A stretch of DNA of 64,000 nt from Sternotherus odoratus (lineage: Eukaryota > Chordata > Testudines > Kinosternidae): positions 132,811,924-132,875,923 of the forward strand of contig JAVMKO010000003.1 in NCBI GenBank assembly GCA_032164245.1, given 5' to 3'. Both the position numbers and the translations under genes were made by a program. The notes under the pieces were generated by a model. It ran no database searches, had not been told where the DNA came from, and was given only the letters and a program-made list of their open reading frames with translations. Shown here piece after piece: positions 45,228 to 55,239 of this stretch (positions are counted from its first letter, which is position 1; every line of letters starts with the position of its first letter).

Positions 45228-46201
45228 AATGTGAATAAATAGTGATTCCTGTGATTATTTGAGACAAATATATTGTGTTTGTGCACATAAGACATTTTGC
45301 TTAAAATTAATTTGGAAAGTAGTAGTAAAAAATGCAGGATTCCCCGTGAATGTTAGTATGGTGATTTTGCTTGTTGGTTTATTTAATCCTCTTACTCATT
45401 TTTTTTAAAAAAAATTCTCCCATCTGCTCCTTTTCTGTACTTACTACTGTCTTATAACTTCATTCCTTTTCTAAGAGTGGCTGAGATTGATACTGAAGAG
45501 TTTTTTCAAAAGGGTTAGGACCTGGGATATCAAAAAGTGAGATAAGGGAAGAATTTACTTGTAAAACTGAAAAATGAATATAGAGGGAGATACTTTCTTA
45601 TGGTTTGGATCTTTCTGGCTTCCTTAGTAAGGCTTTTTTGGGGGTGGGGGTAGGGAGTTATTTTTTTCTATAGCAGATACTAATGCATGTGGCCTTACTT
45701 TCACAGACTCTATTTTCTCCTCTTTTATTGACTGTTTACAAAGTTATCTAATTTAAATTTCAGTGATATTTCAGCAACAAATGGTGCTAAGATTTGAATT
45801 AACTAATCAATTACCATACTTCAGTTCAGACAAATTAACATTGTCTAGTAAATAGAATATAACTCTTTCCATTAAAAGACTGAATCTGAACTACTATGCT
45901 ACTATTAATACTGGTTATGTTAGGATTCTTTAGCAGATGACTGTGTTGTGATCCATAGTGATGCCCTTTTGATCAAGTGCTGGCACACATCATAAACCTA
46001 GAGATGTACACGATGCAGTGGAAATGATAAGGCCTACAAAAGGTAGGCAATGCTTGACTATTGCTGGAAATGGTGTGTTCAAAAATATAGGGTAAGATTT
46101 CTTGCTTTTTAAAATAGCTTTATAAGGTATATGAATGTAGTGTTTGTGAAAGATGCATTTGACATACTTCTATCTATCTATATCTATATCTATATATATC
46201 A
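45228..46201. other. Unassigned AT-rich sequence ending in a TATC microsatellite
   Basis: No gene is recognised. An imperfect TATC/TATA microsatellite occupies 46171-46200. Confidence 0.4.
46171..46200. repeat. (TATC)n/(TA)n microsatellite
   Basis: TATCTATCTA grading into TATATCTATATC and TATATATATC. Confidence 0.85.
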
Positions 46202-46389
46202 ATCATAAGTGACGAAGAGTCCTGTGGCACCTTAAAGACTAACAAAAGTATTGAAGCATAAGCTTTCGTGGGCTAATACCCACTTCACCAGATGCGTATT
46301 AGCCCATGAAAGCTTATGCTTCAACACTTTTGTTAGTCTTTAAGGTGCCACAGGACTCTTTGTCACTACGACTACCTCTCTGATTCTTG
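46202..46389. repeat. Head-to-head inverted copy of a turtle-type dispersed repeat (hairpin)
   Basis: Arms 46211-46279 and 46296-46364 are inverted repeats matching at 66 of 69 positions around a 16-base loop (46280-46295). Each arm carries AGTCCTGTGGCACCTTA, AGACTAACAAAAGT and GAAGCATAAGCTTTC, the diagnostic words of a repeat that I recall as abundant in turtle genomes. The right arm also retains the outer AGAATCAGAGAGGTAGTCGT segment (reversed), of which the left arm keeps only AATCA. No product is encoded. Confidence 0.85.
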
Positions 46390-48043
46390 ATATATATCAT
46401 AGTTATTTTTCAGGCAATCTGTATTTGTAAAGCAATACACACTAATATTTCATCCAGTATGGTTGCTGGTAATGCAAATTGATTCAGTGTGCCTTCTCTC
46501 TGTCTTTACTTTTATGGATAAGATTCAGAAGATAATCAGAATGTGCATTGAGTCATTGGTCTCTCTGGTGAGACTGGAAATGAAGTGATGCTATTTGTGG
46601 TTTGGATTGTCCACTAAGAACTGGAGTGTAGCAATGAAAAATCGCATAATTGGATGCCTTTGGATAACAATTTCAAGTCGAATATGAACTGGTGCCATAG
46701 AGCTGACAATTACTAATTGCTCATGGATTACTGACAGGTTTAAGGTCCAATATCCAGAATCTTTCACAGCTAGAAAAAGAACCATTATACCATTATAAGT
46801 GGGAAATCTCCAATGGCACTGTCGAATTGGTACTAGCCCTGGCATAGCCCAAGATATTGACTATAATTCGTGACATTTTTGATATAGCAAAAACATATAT
46901 ATGTGTGTGTGTATACAATAAATAATATAGATTTAATATGGTACTATTCAGACATAAGTTCTATGTAATTCACTTTGAAAGCAAGGAGGACTTTAAAATG
47001 AATTACCTATTACTTACACACTGTCTCTGTTCAGAGACTCAGCACTAATACTTGTGGTGAGCACACAACTCATCACCCTTATTTGTCCACAACTGGGGAA
47101 AGAGAAGATCGGTTCCAGAGGTCAGAGTCATAGGCAGTTAGACCTGAGGGAGCTGAGCCAGAGTCAGGAACACAAGGTCTATCTGGACCCAATAGCCAGG
47201 AAGCATAGCCAAGAGTCAAGTTAGAGTCCATAACGAGTCAGAGGATAGGGTGAGGAAGCAAGGGCTCTGTCTCCACAGAAGATCAGGAATCTGCCTAGTT
47301 GCACAGACAACTTGCTGGTACTCCCTCCATGCTTACATAGTGGGTCTGGGCTAATCAGAGGTCATGGGAGGAGCTGCCATCATTTACTGCAGTGACTGAT
47401 CTCCCAGAGTGTGTGATGTGTTGACCCTCACTCTGCCAAGGCTGCCTGGTGATGAAGTGGAAGTGTTGCCTGCCTGGGACCCCCAAAACCCAGATCCAAG
47501 TTTCACGAATCCTCACATCAACTATCTTTAACTTTAGCTTCTCGACTTTTCCCTTTACATGGATTACTTCAGGTGAAGGTAGTAGAATTCTTACATAATT
47601 ATAAAGCTACCTTTTTCTACATATGTGACACCAATGCACTGTGAGAGGAATGCAACAAGGAGACACATTCTCATCCCAAATATCATCTAAAACATTACAA
47701 AGGTTTTTCTCTGCATCTCAGGGGCGTTTATGTGTAAACAATAAGCTCAGTAGAACTCAGTAGATGGCACAAATAACTAGGAGAGCCATTGAGAATTTTG
47801 TGAATTTTCCTAATTTGTAACTAATCAAAAGAACATAGGTGTACATTTAATACATCATGATAATACTGTGCTCGACCCTTTCACCTCACCTTTCCAGTCC
47901 TTTTTTGTCCTTTCTTATCCTTCTTCTGTTGTCAGTGACATAGAGTCAGGGTATTTATATATTTTTTTTGCATTACTTGTCCTGGAGCAGAGATGGTCAC
48001 AAACAATATTCAGGAATCTCCGCCAAAGTACCTGTTCCCAGGG
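46390..48043. other. Unassigned sequence, including an LTR-like repeat
   Basis: No exon is recognised. A block at about 47040-47530 with GAGGTCAGAGTCATAGGCAG and GAGCCAGAGTCAGGAACACA words resembles the AG-rich direct-repeat region of LTR-type interspersed repeats, but I cannot set its borders. Confidence 0.35.
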
Positions 48044-48045
48044 TA

Positions 48046-48151
48046 GGGTGACCAGACAGCAAATGTGAAAAATCAGGGTAATAGGAGCCTATATAAGAAA
48101 AAGACCCCAAAATCAGGATTGTCCCTATAAAATCAAGACATCTGGTCACCC
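48046..48151 (+). mobile_element. 106-bp TA-flanked MITE, copy 3
   Basis: Inverted ends GGGTGACCAGAC and CTGGTCACCC, with TA at 48044-48045 and TG (mutated TA) at 48152-48153. It has the same interior order as the copies at 9064 and 25580 but a short internal deletion. Confidence 0.82.
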
Positions 48152-48470
48152 TGTCCGAGGGAGGAACTCTGTCTCAAGAATTTGATTCTAGAAAGCACAA
48201 GACAGAGCAAACTAAACTATCTTGTTTGCAGCAGGTTCCCCCAAAGGTCCTGTGTGGGGAAGAAAAAAAAATACAGAATTTTTCAAAGACTGCACTTTGC
48301 CAGCATGCTAAGAAAAAGAACTTGTCAGACTATGTAGGATGGCGCCATCTGGTGACTCCTGCCATTGGGTGAGAATTTAAAAAGTGCTCCATGTTGGCCT
48401 AACTCTGCTCTCTTTGAAGTCAATGAGTTTGATTTCTGTGGGATATTTTCACTGTTTTCAAAAGTGACTG

Positions 48471-48761
48471 TGGGCATATCTACACTACCCGCCAGATTGG
48501 TGGATAGCGATCGATCTATCAGGGGTTGATTTATCACAACTAGTCTCGATGTAATACATTGATCCCTGAGCGCTCTCCCGTCGACTCCTGTATTCTGCCG
48601 CCGTGAGAGGCACAGATGGAGTCGATGGGGGAGCAGCAGCAGTCAACTCACTGCTGTGAAGGTGCTGCGGTAAATCAATCTAAATACATCTGCTTCAGTG
48701 CGCTATTCTCATAGCTGAAGCTGTGTATCTTAGATCAATCCTTCCCCTAGTGTAGACCCGC
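48471..48761 (-). mobile_element. GTCTACAC-terminus MITE (family 1), inverted, cut by an LTR
   Basis: The left end TGGGCATATCTACACTACCC and the interior (GCGATCGATCTATCAGG, CGCTCTCCCGTCGACTCC, GGTGCTGCGGTAAATC, ATAGCTGAAGCTGTGTATC) are the family-1 order in reverse. The right terminus TAGTGTAGACCCGC runs directly into the start of the solo LTR. Confidence 0.8.
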
Positions 48762-49143
48762 TGTGACGGTGCTGTTCCGGGTGGGATCCAACTGTGAGTG
48801 TCAGATCAGGACAGATTGCTTCCAAAGGGGCAACTACAGCCCAAAGCTGGGGTTTTTCCACACTAAGGCAAACCAAACCAGCTAAACGAAAAGACTTTGG
48901 TTTCACCCCACTGGCTAACCACAAGTCACACAAGCAATCCCCTTAAGACACTCCAGCTTCCCAGTATCACCACTACCAGCCACCTGTCCTGGGGATCAAT
49001 GGTTATGAAAACCAATACCCCAAATAAAGAAAACGGTTCTCCCCAATTCCAAAGAATCAGGCCCCAGACCCAGGTCAATATACAAATCAGATCTTCCCAC
49101 AAATCACGCTGTTGCCAATCCTTTAGAATCTAAAATCTAAAGG

Positions 49144-49149
49144 TTTATT
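49144..49149 (-). terminator. AATAAA polyadenylation signal of the solo LTR
   Basis: Minus-strand AATAAA lies 270-280 bp downstream of the TATA-like box, consistent with the R region boundary of an LTR. Confidence 0.5.
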
Positions 49150-49413
49150 ATACAAGGAAAAAGGTATAGGTGAGGGTTAAGAATGGTTAAAAGGAATCAA
49201 TTACATGCAGTAATGGCACATCTCTTGGTTTAGGCTTGCAGCAAAGGTAGAATAAACTGCAGGTTCAAATCAAAGTCTTAGAATGCATCCCATTTGGGGG
49301 ATGGGTCAGCACCTTAGTTCAGAGTTCACCTGTGTAGCAAAGTCCATTCAGAGCTGGAAGCGAGACAGGCTGCATGCTGAAGGTAAAGACAAAATGGAGG
49401 ATGCTTCTTCCAG

Positions 49414-49421
49414 CTTTTATA
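49414..49421 (-). promoter_or_regulatory. TATA-like box of the solo LTR
   Basis: Minus-strand TATAAAAG, about 440 bp from the U3 start of the LTR and upstream of its AATAAA. The activity of this old LTR is unknown. Confidence 0.5.
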
Positions 49422-49959
49422 GACTCTCTCTTCTGGGCCAAGACCCTCCTCCTTCTTTTGCAGAGTCCGGTTGCAAAATGGAGGTTTACAGTCACAAGAT
49501 CCAATCACCAGACTCTCCAGGATTCAGTTTCTGACCAGGCAGTTGACATTCCTAGAGCAGCTCGGGTGTGGACAGGCATATACAAAGTCCATTGTGTGGT
49601 TGATGTCCCTTAATGGCCCATCAGCCAGGCCAGGCAAGTTAACAACAGCTTGTCTGAGATTTCACAGGCACCTTATATCCAGTCTTCATAATTTTAATTT
49701 CAAAAAAGATACACACATTAATGGCATATTTATAATTAGCCATTCATAACCTGGTTGTAGGCACCCATTATGACCTCCTGTACATAAGATTTGGTGCCAC
49801 TATAGGACCCTGGTTGCAGCAATGATTTATAGGGTCCCAAATTATTTCAGTAACGTGACACCCGGGTTAAATGTTTTAGTAATGTTGAAATGTTTCACTT
49901 TGACCTGAAAAATTTCGTTTACATGTTCAGGCATTTTGACAAAAGCAAGCAGAGAACAA

Positions 49960-50385
49960 AGGTGCAGGAACTAAGGGTGCAGGGGTCCTGCAGGACCACC
50001 AGGTTTTATGTGGGGCTCAGCTCCCGACATTGCACATGTGTTCCCGGCTGCTGGCCCTGCTCCTGGGGCTTTGCTCCTAGTTGTGCACGTGGGCTCCCGG
50101 CCCCACATGTGGGCTCCTGACCCCCCCACTCGGGGTCCCGGCTGCCAACCTGGCTCCGGGGGCTTTTCTTCTGGTCCTGCACATGGGGCTCCCGGCCTGG
50201 CACCTGGGGTCCCGGCTGCTTTGCCCGCTCCCAGCTGTGGCCCCAGCCTCGGCCCCCTTAGCCCTGTCTGGTTCTCCTCTCCTGGAGACACGGCCCTTCT
50301 CCTGGCCCCAGCTCTGAGGAGAGGTGCAGACAGGAGTAAGGGGGTTAGCTTTCAACACCACTACCATTAAAAGTATTCTAGCACC
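49960..50385 (-). mobile_element. DNA-transposon-like repeat with GC-rich interior
   Basis: The left end AGGTGCAGGAACTAAGGG and right end TTAAAAGTATTCTAGCACC are inverted and correspond to the terminus of the 10273-10411 element in reverse. The interior (about 50006-50300) is GC-rich with many imperfect GGCTCCCGGC / GGGGTCCCGGCTGC units, giving spurious 65-120 codon frames on both strands. No coding function is supported. Confidence 0.55.
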
Positions 50386-50419
50386 GCTGGCAAAGGAATC
50401 ACAAAATAGAGGGGAGTGA

Positions 50420-50710
50420 AGGAGGAAGAAGTGCTGCATCCCTTTTAAACTTTAGCCCTAGGATTAGGGCACTATACTGAAATGGGGGGAGACCCAAATT
50501 CAAATCCATCTCCATATTAGGCAGAAGAGGGAATTGAACCCAAGTTTCGCACACCCCAAGGATATTTTGGTTTGGGGGCTTTCTCAATCGCTCCTTTAGA
50601 AATTGTTCCACTTTGGAGCAGGGGACTTGAATGTGAATCTCCCAGATCCTATGTGAGTGCTCTGACTCCCAGGCTGTATAATCATCATTCTCACTTTCTT
50701 TCACTGGCCC
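50420..50710. repeat. tRNA-box foldback repeat, partial
   Basis: GGAGACCCAAATTCAAATCC faces GAGGGAATTGAACCCAAG, and later GGAGCAGGGGACTTGAATG is followed by ATGTGAGTGCTCTGACTCCC. This is the inverted B-box-like arrangement of 16233-16944 without its outer ends. Confidence 0.55.
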
Positions 50711-50813
50711 AATGACTATTGATTGTTATTCATAATGGCAATTCATAGTCATTCATGATGACAGTGAATAATCACTGGGCCAAAGAGAGTTATATAAATG
50801 TAATAAAGCTTTA

Positions 50814-51080
50814 GGTCTGGTCTTCACCGAAAATTTAGGTCAACCTAGGTACATTGTTCAGGGGTGTGAAAAATTCACAGAGAAACATAGTTAATCCAAC
50901 CTAAGCCCCGATGTAGACGCTGCTAGGTCGATGGAAGAATTCTTTAGTCAACCATCCTACCATTGAAGGGTAGTTTTACTAGAGTCATGGACGTGCCCCT
51001 TCCGTCACTGTGGTAATGTTGATGCTACTGTGGCATAGCTACAGCCATGCCACTACAGCGTTTGTGGTGTAGACATACTC
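50814..51080 (+). mobile_element. GTCTACAC-terminus MITE (family 2), complete
   Basis: The left end GGTCTGGTCTTCACCG and right end GTGGTGTAGACATACTC are inverted. The interior AGGTCAACCTAGGTACATTG, TTCAGGGGTGTGAAAAATTC, CTAGGTCGATGGAAGAATTC and GCCACTACAGCG follows the family-2 order. It is 267 bp with no open frame. Confidence 0.78.
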
Positions 51081-51300
51081 TGAGTAACATGAGACCTGAG
51101 TACGTCACTGCTATGGATTCCTGGGTTCCCAGATCACTGAACTGAGAATGATCAAAATTCTACTGCATAAACATTTAACTCCAAAAATCAGCTTTCAGAT
51201 TCCTTCATCCAAATATCAGAACCTGCCCCAGGCTCTATAAAACAGGAGGGGTTTGAGGTCTGTCATATATAAAATATGTGCACATTTTTATGCACTAGCT

Positions 51301-51644
51301 CAGGGGTCTCCAAACTACAGCCTGGGGGCCAGATCCGGCCCACAGCTTCAATTTGTCTGGCCCTTCAGCTGAGTAGGTACATGGAGAAGCTGCTGCTGCC
51401 CCCACCCCTGCAAGCTGCTGCCAGTGGCCCCATGTGTGGAGGGGTGACTCTGATAATAGTAACTCAGATCTGGCAGCAGCTGGAAGAGTAAAGGGGGGGG
51501 GGGGCGCAGCAGCGGCCGGAGGAGCAGTGGGGGGGGATTTTGCATATATTTACATATATGTATTTGTTTCACCGTCACTTCAGCCTGCGAAGCCCCTTAA
51601 AAAATCTAATATGGCCCTCATCTCATAAAGTTTGGAGACCCCTG
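51301..51644. mobile_element. 344-bp hAT MITE with perfect TIR and TSD
   Basis: The termini CAGGGGTCTCCAAACT and AGTTTGGAGACCCCTG are a perfect 16-bp inverted pair. CACTAGCT is duplicated exactly at 51293-51300 and 51645-51652. Inside are subterminal GGCCAGATCCGGCCC and TATGGCCCTCATC segments and a run of 12 G residues near 51493. This is a textbook non-autonomous hAT insertion and, by its intact ends, one of the younger ones here. Confidence 0.93.
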
Positions 51645-51652
51645 CACTAGCT

Positions 51653-52304
51653 TATTATGAAAAAAGGAACTTCTCACTATATCCCTGTAAGAGTTTGCTA
51701 CATTGTATCTTCTTGTCTAAATTGTACCTGTATTAGCCATTTAAATAATATTTCATATGGGAACTGTAAATATGGTGGAAATGTTTTTACCTGGTTTCTT
51801 ATGCAAGCGAAGTACTACATGTAAATATCTCGAATGCACTATTTTTAAAAATCTAAACCAGTAATAGCAGCAGGGGTATCTTAAAACAGTTCATTGTGGG
51901 ATGCGCTCTCCTGAAACAGGGTGTGGGATGAAATACAAACTCAAGTAATGTCCTCTGCCAGGTATATCACTAACAAAACTAGTGTCTTCAATCATTAACC
52001 TTATATACAATTGGACAATTGGAAGGTTTGTTCTTGTCCCTGGCCTCTCTCCCACTCCCAGTCAACCATAGCAGACAGAAGCAGATATGAAATTGGATAA
52101 AGTTCCTGATAGTTTGTTAGAATTAAAAGTAAAATCAGCCCATGTTATGTGCCTCTTCACATAAACAAAAGGACACACACACACACACATACACCCCATG
52201 CCGTCCCCACCCCACCCCATCCATCCATATGGAGAAATTTCCATTCTTGTGGATCATGAGTTTCATTAAACTGCAAATTCATGGGGCAAGGATCTTGGGC
52301 CATA
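51653..52304. other. Unassigned AT-rich sequence with a CA microsatellite
   Basis: No gene is recognised. A CA repeat lies at 52173-52189. Confidence 0.4.
52173..52189. repeat. (AC)n microsatellite
   Basis: About eight AC dinucleotides. Confidence 0.9.
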
Positions 52305-53030
52305 TTTTCAAAGGTATGTAGGCACCTAACATTACTGATAGGCAAGGCTAAGATTTTGTCATGATTATTTTTAGTAAAAGTTACAGACAAGTCAAGTCAA
52401 TAAACAAAAATTCACAGAAGCCGTGACCTGTCTGTGACTTTTGTTGCTGTGGCTCCATGGTTTCCCCTGCTACCATGGTGTCTGGGAGCTGTGGGGATCC
52501 GTCTCTGCCCGTGGCACCTGGAAGCTACAGGGAGGGGGGCCCTCCACCACGATGGCTGGCAGCTGCAGGGTGACCATATTTCCCAAAGAGAAAATGGAAC
52601 ATTCCCAGCCGCTTGCCTGAGGTCCCCGCCGCTGCGCAAGGCTCTCCCTGAGGAGGGCCCCCTCAGGAGTCTGCCACCTGTCTCTGGAGCCTTGCAAGGA
52701 GGACGCGTGTCGCTGCTGTCGCCTGTTGCTGGAACCCTGCCAGACCCTGCAGGCTGCCAGTTCCAGAGTCCCCAGCCCCTGTGGCTGAAGTAAAGAATGT
52801 CGGGTAGGTCTCCGGAAGTCACAGATTCTGTGACTTCCATGAGCTCCGTGACATAAACGTAGCCTTACTGATAGGTTCCTAGTGAGAGTTTCATAAACGC
52901 CTTAAGCAGTTTGGACAACTAACCCCCATCAAGATCAATAGGAGTTAGGTGCCCAATCTGTTTTGAAAATGCCATTAGGTGCCTATCTGCATCTTTAAGT
53001 GCCTAACTACCTTTAAAAATCTTGCCCCTT
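52305..53030. repeat. Foldback repeat split by a hAT element
   Basis: The outer left part CATATTTTCAAAGGTATGTA, then GGCACCTAAC, and the outer right part AGGTGCCTATCTGCATCTTT with GTGCCTAACTACCTTTAAAA are inverted, of the same TTTTCAAA...GTGCCTA palindrome class as 39948-40428. The interior is occupied by the hAT element 52343-52867. Confidence 0.65.
52343..52867. mobile_element. 525-bp hAT-like element with exact TSD
   Basis: The left end CAAGGCTAAGATTTTGTCA and the reverse of the right end, TAAGGCTACGTTTATGTCA, form a diverged inverted repeat. CTGATAGG is duplicated exactly at 52335-52342 and 52868-52875. The GC-rich interior contains TGACCATATTTCCCAAAG near 52572, resembling a terminus of a separate TA-flanked family. 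Frames of 75-142 codons overlap on both strands and are not called as genes. Confidence 0.85.
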
Positions 53031-53913
53031 GTCTTTATACCTGATGGTAAATTGCCTACTTGGTGCTATACACATAAAGAGTGGTGGATCTGCTAATTTA
53101 GCAAAGCAAAAGTACTAGCACATTGGAGAAATAGATACATAATTAGATTAGATTGATGGCCAAAGTAAAGGCTCTACAAGGGAATAACAAAGCAGTAGGA
53201 GCAATTCCATTACTATTACGTACAATCCACCAGCCCTTTTTATTTGGCTTTTGTTTTGTGTTTTGCTTCCCCACCACCCCTATAAACAATTACACTTATT
53301 TGTAGGAGTACGTGCTGAAAATTTGGTCTTTCGATTGTTTGTTGCGTCTTGCCTCTGAAGAGATTAATAGCCCTATGTCCAATTCATCACCTCTGAGTGC
53401 ATTAAAGTGCTCTATACCATCGCACTGTTTAATGGTGTCTTTTATATTCACAATAAGATATTTATAATAAGAGACTTAAACTTTCATGTTTCTTAATTAA
53501 AGAGATTTTCTAAACTAGTTGTAACCTGCATTTGGCCTTATGATACCTCCTGGAATAACAATGATCTGCCAGTTAATATGTAAGGGCTCACGACTGATTG
53601 TTGCTCCTCTTCTTCTGCATATTAAGTAGCATTCATTAATTAATATTCAGCTAGCTCGCCTCTTGCACACAGGACATCATCTTTTCATTGGGTTCCCAAT
53701 AGACAAAAGAATAATTGTAGTTTAAATGAACAGCCTTTGAGTGGAGTGGTAAGATTACAAACATGAAAAAGTGTGCACAGGTTACAGACGTGTACAGGGG
53801 TTTAGAACAATAAAACTGTGCTCCTAACTGGCTTTGGCTGGGTTGGAACACCATCCCACTTTGTATCCCAAAGGTTTATTATTCTTGTGGCTGTGTCTTC
53901 CAATTCCTCTCTA
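53031..53913. other. Unassigned AT-rich sequence
   Basis: Nothing is recognised. Only short overlapping open frames are present. Confidence 0.4.
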
Positions 53914-54172
53914 GGGGCTTGTCTACCTGGTGCCTGGGAGAGAAATAACTAAATTGGTTGTAATTCATGCCTACAGATATTTCAGAATGTGTCCACTCTG
54001 ATTTCAGATTGAGTATTATATTTTAATACACATTTATTTAAATAAATGTATGTTGAAATAGGGCACTCAATCTCAAATCAGTATGTCCACACACACAGTT
54101 GCACTGCAGTAACTAAAGGTGTATATTACAACCAATGTACTTGTCTCAAATCCAGTTTATGTGTAGACAAGC
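53914..54172. mobile_element. Palindromic MITE with GCTTGTCTAC termini
   Basis: The outer GGCTTGTCTACC and GTGTAGACAAGC share a perfect 10-bp inverted core (GCTTGTCTAC). The inner arms CTGATTTCAGATTGAGT and ACTCAATCTCAAATCAG, with a central ACATTTATTT / AAATAAATGT, make almost the whole element foldable. It is about 259 bp and non-coding. Confidence 0.75.
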
Positions 54173-54177
54173 TCTAA

Positions 54178-54293
54178 ATACCCAGTTAAGCAAAGCACTT
54201 AAGTTTGTGCTTAAGTCCAGTTGATTTCAATGGGAGTTCAACATGATCTTAATATTAAGCATGCGCTTAAGTGCTTTGGTGAATTGGGGCTTA
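54178..54293. repeat. Foldback repeat with AGCACTTAAG arms
   Basis: AGTTAAGCAAAGCACTTAAG at the left faces GCTTAAGTGCTTTGGTGAAT at the right, around a GTTGATTTCAATGGGAGTT centre. It is the same type as 7127-7303. Confidence 0.75.
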
Positions 54294-54720
54294 AACGTTT
54301 TCTAGAAGAAGCTAAGAATAAAACACTTTACACACTGTGTTTGCAATTTTCAAATATTTGCTTTGGTAAGAAGAGATTTCCAGTGACACGCACTGGTCAT
54401 TTAATTCTAATAATTCCTGAAAAGTTGAAAACAGATACCACTCTGCTGCTGAGATCCATGTAATGTTCATTAAGCTATTTTCATGTGCTAGGCAAAAAGC
54501 CTAGATTTAGCTGCACATCCTTAACTTGACATACATGAATAGTCCTACTGAAGTTGCATATTAAAATTGTTCTACTGAAAATAAATGATACAGCTAGGAC
54601 CATGGGTACATATCTAAGATGAGTCCACAAAAACAAATAAATCCCCAGATCCAAATATGCTCCAACTTTTGGGGAATTTGAATCCAGATCCACAGTTTGC
54701 CGCTTGGACCCCTATTCTAA
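54294..54720. other. Unassigned AT-rich sequence
   Basis: No feature is recognised between the palindrome and the Helitron-like element. Confidence 0.4.
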
Positions 54721-55239
54721 TCTATATATATAAAAGTCAAATGGTGTATGCGTGTGTGTGTGTGTATGTACGTTCCCTTACTCCTTCCACACCGTTTGAG
54801 CTAGAGACTTGAAATTTGGTACACTTATAGGCTTTAGGGTCCTAATCAGGGTAAGAATCGAATTTTTTTCAAATCTCACCTCTGACGCCCCCTAGGGGTG
54901 AAATTCTTTAAAGCCCATTAACATCAGCTGGGCAGCTGCTGTTCTCTGTGACATAGTTATGAGGTCATAATACCCCCCTCCAACGGACCCCGCACTCGCT
55001 CAGCTCTCTCCCCCCTCACCCTCTCCAATGGCCTCCCCACTCGCTCAGCTCTCTCCCCCTCCCCCCTCCAACGGCCCCCCCACTCGCTCAGCTCTCTCCC
55101 CCCTCCCCCCCCACTCCAACGGCCCCCCCACTCGCTCAGCTCTCTCCCCCCTCCCCCCTTCTCCAACGGCCCCCCCACTCAGCTCTCTCCCCCTTTCCCC
55201 CCTCCAACGGACCTGAGCTACGCCGGGTATTTTTGCTAG
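54721..55239 (+). mobile_element. Probable non-autonomous Helitron with internal minisatellite
   Basis: The element starts TCTATATATATAAAAG immediately after an A and ends GGGTATTTTTGCTAG immediately before a T. This fits the Helitron rule of 5' TC, 3' CTAG and insertion between A and T without target duplication. The 5' portion contains GAGACTTGAAATTTGGTACA, a motif type often found in Helitron 5' regions. The right half is a five-unit tandem array (54979-55202). No Rep-helicase is encoded, so it would have depended on another copy. A strong subterminal hairpin is not obvious; only weak pairing is seen in the last 40 bases. Confidence 0.75.
54979..55202 (+). repeat. Minisatellite, five units of 41-48 bp
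   Basis: Each unit begins TCCAACGG (TCCAATGG in the second unit) and contains CACTCGCTCAGCTCTCTCC, shortened to CACTCAGCTCTCTCC in the last. Units start at 54979, 55024, 55067, 55115 and 55162, with a partial sixth at 55203. The variation is mainly in the length of C-runs. The long Pro/Ser-rich frames here come from the repeat. Confidence 0.9.

Larger units (their letters stand above)
48762..49860 (-). mobile_element. Solo LTR of an endogenous retrovirus-like element (minus strand)
   Basis: Read on the minus strand this starts TGTCACGTTACTG and ends CAGCACCGTCACA, the TG...CA ends of an LTR. A TATA-like box (49414-49421) and an AATAAA signal (49144-49149) lie in the right order for U3-R-U5. 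The flanks CCCGC (48757-48761) and CCCGG (49861-49865) agree at 4 of 5 bases, fitting a 5-bp target duplication. No internal retroviral genes are present on either side, so it is a solo LTR, the usual product of LTR-LTR recombination. Frames of 60-92 codons inside it are not genes. Confidence 0.75.

Noticed and set aside
50008..50439. Overlapping 65-120 codon frames in GC-rich sequence
   Set aside because: At least five frames on both strands overlap in the same 400 bp of a repeat, which indicates base composition rather than coding.
52412..52840. 142-codon minus-strand frame and the opposite 119-codon frame
   Set aside because: Both lie in the GC-rich interior of a hAT-like element with 8-bp target duplications. 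Long frames on both strands are expected from base composition.
54979..55202. Regularly spaced repeats considered as a CRISPR array
   Set aside because: The units are contiguous tandem repeats with no unique spacers, in a vertebrate genome.
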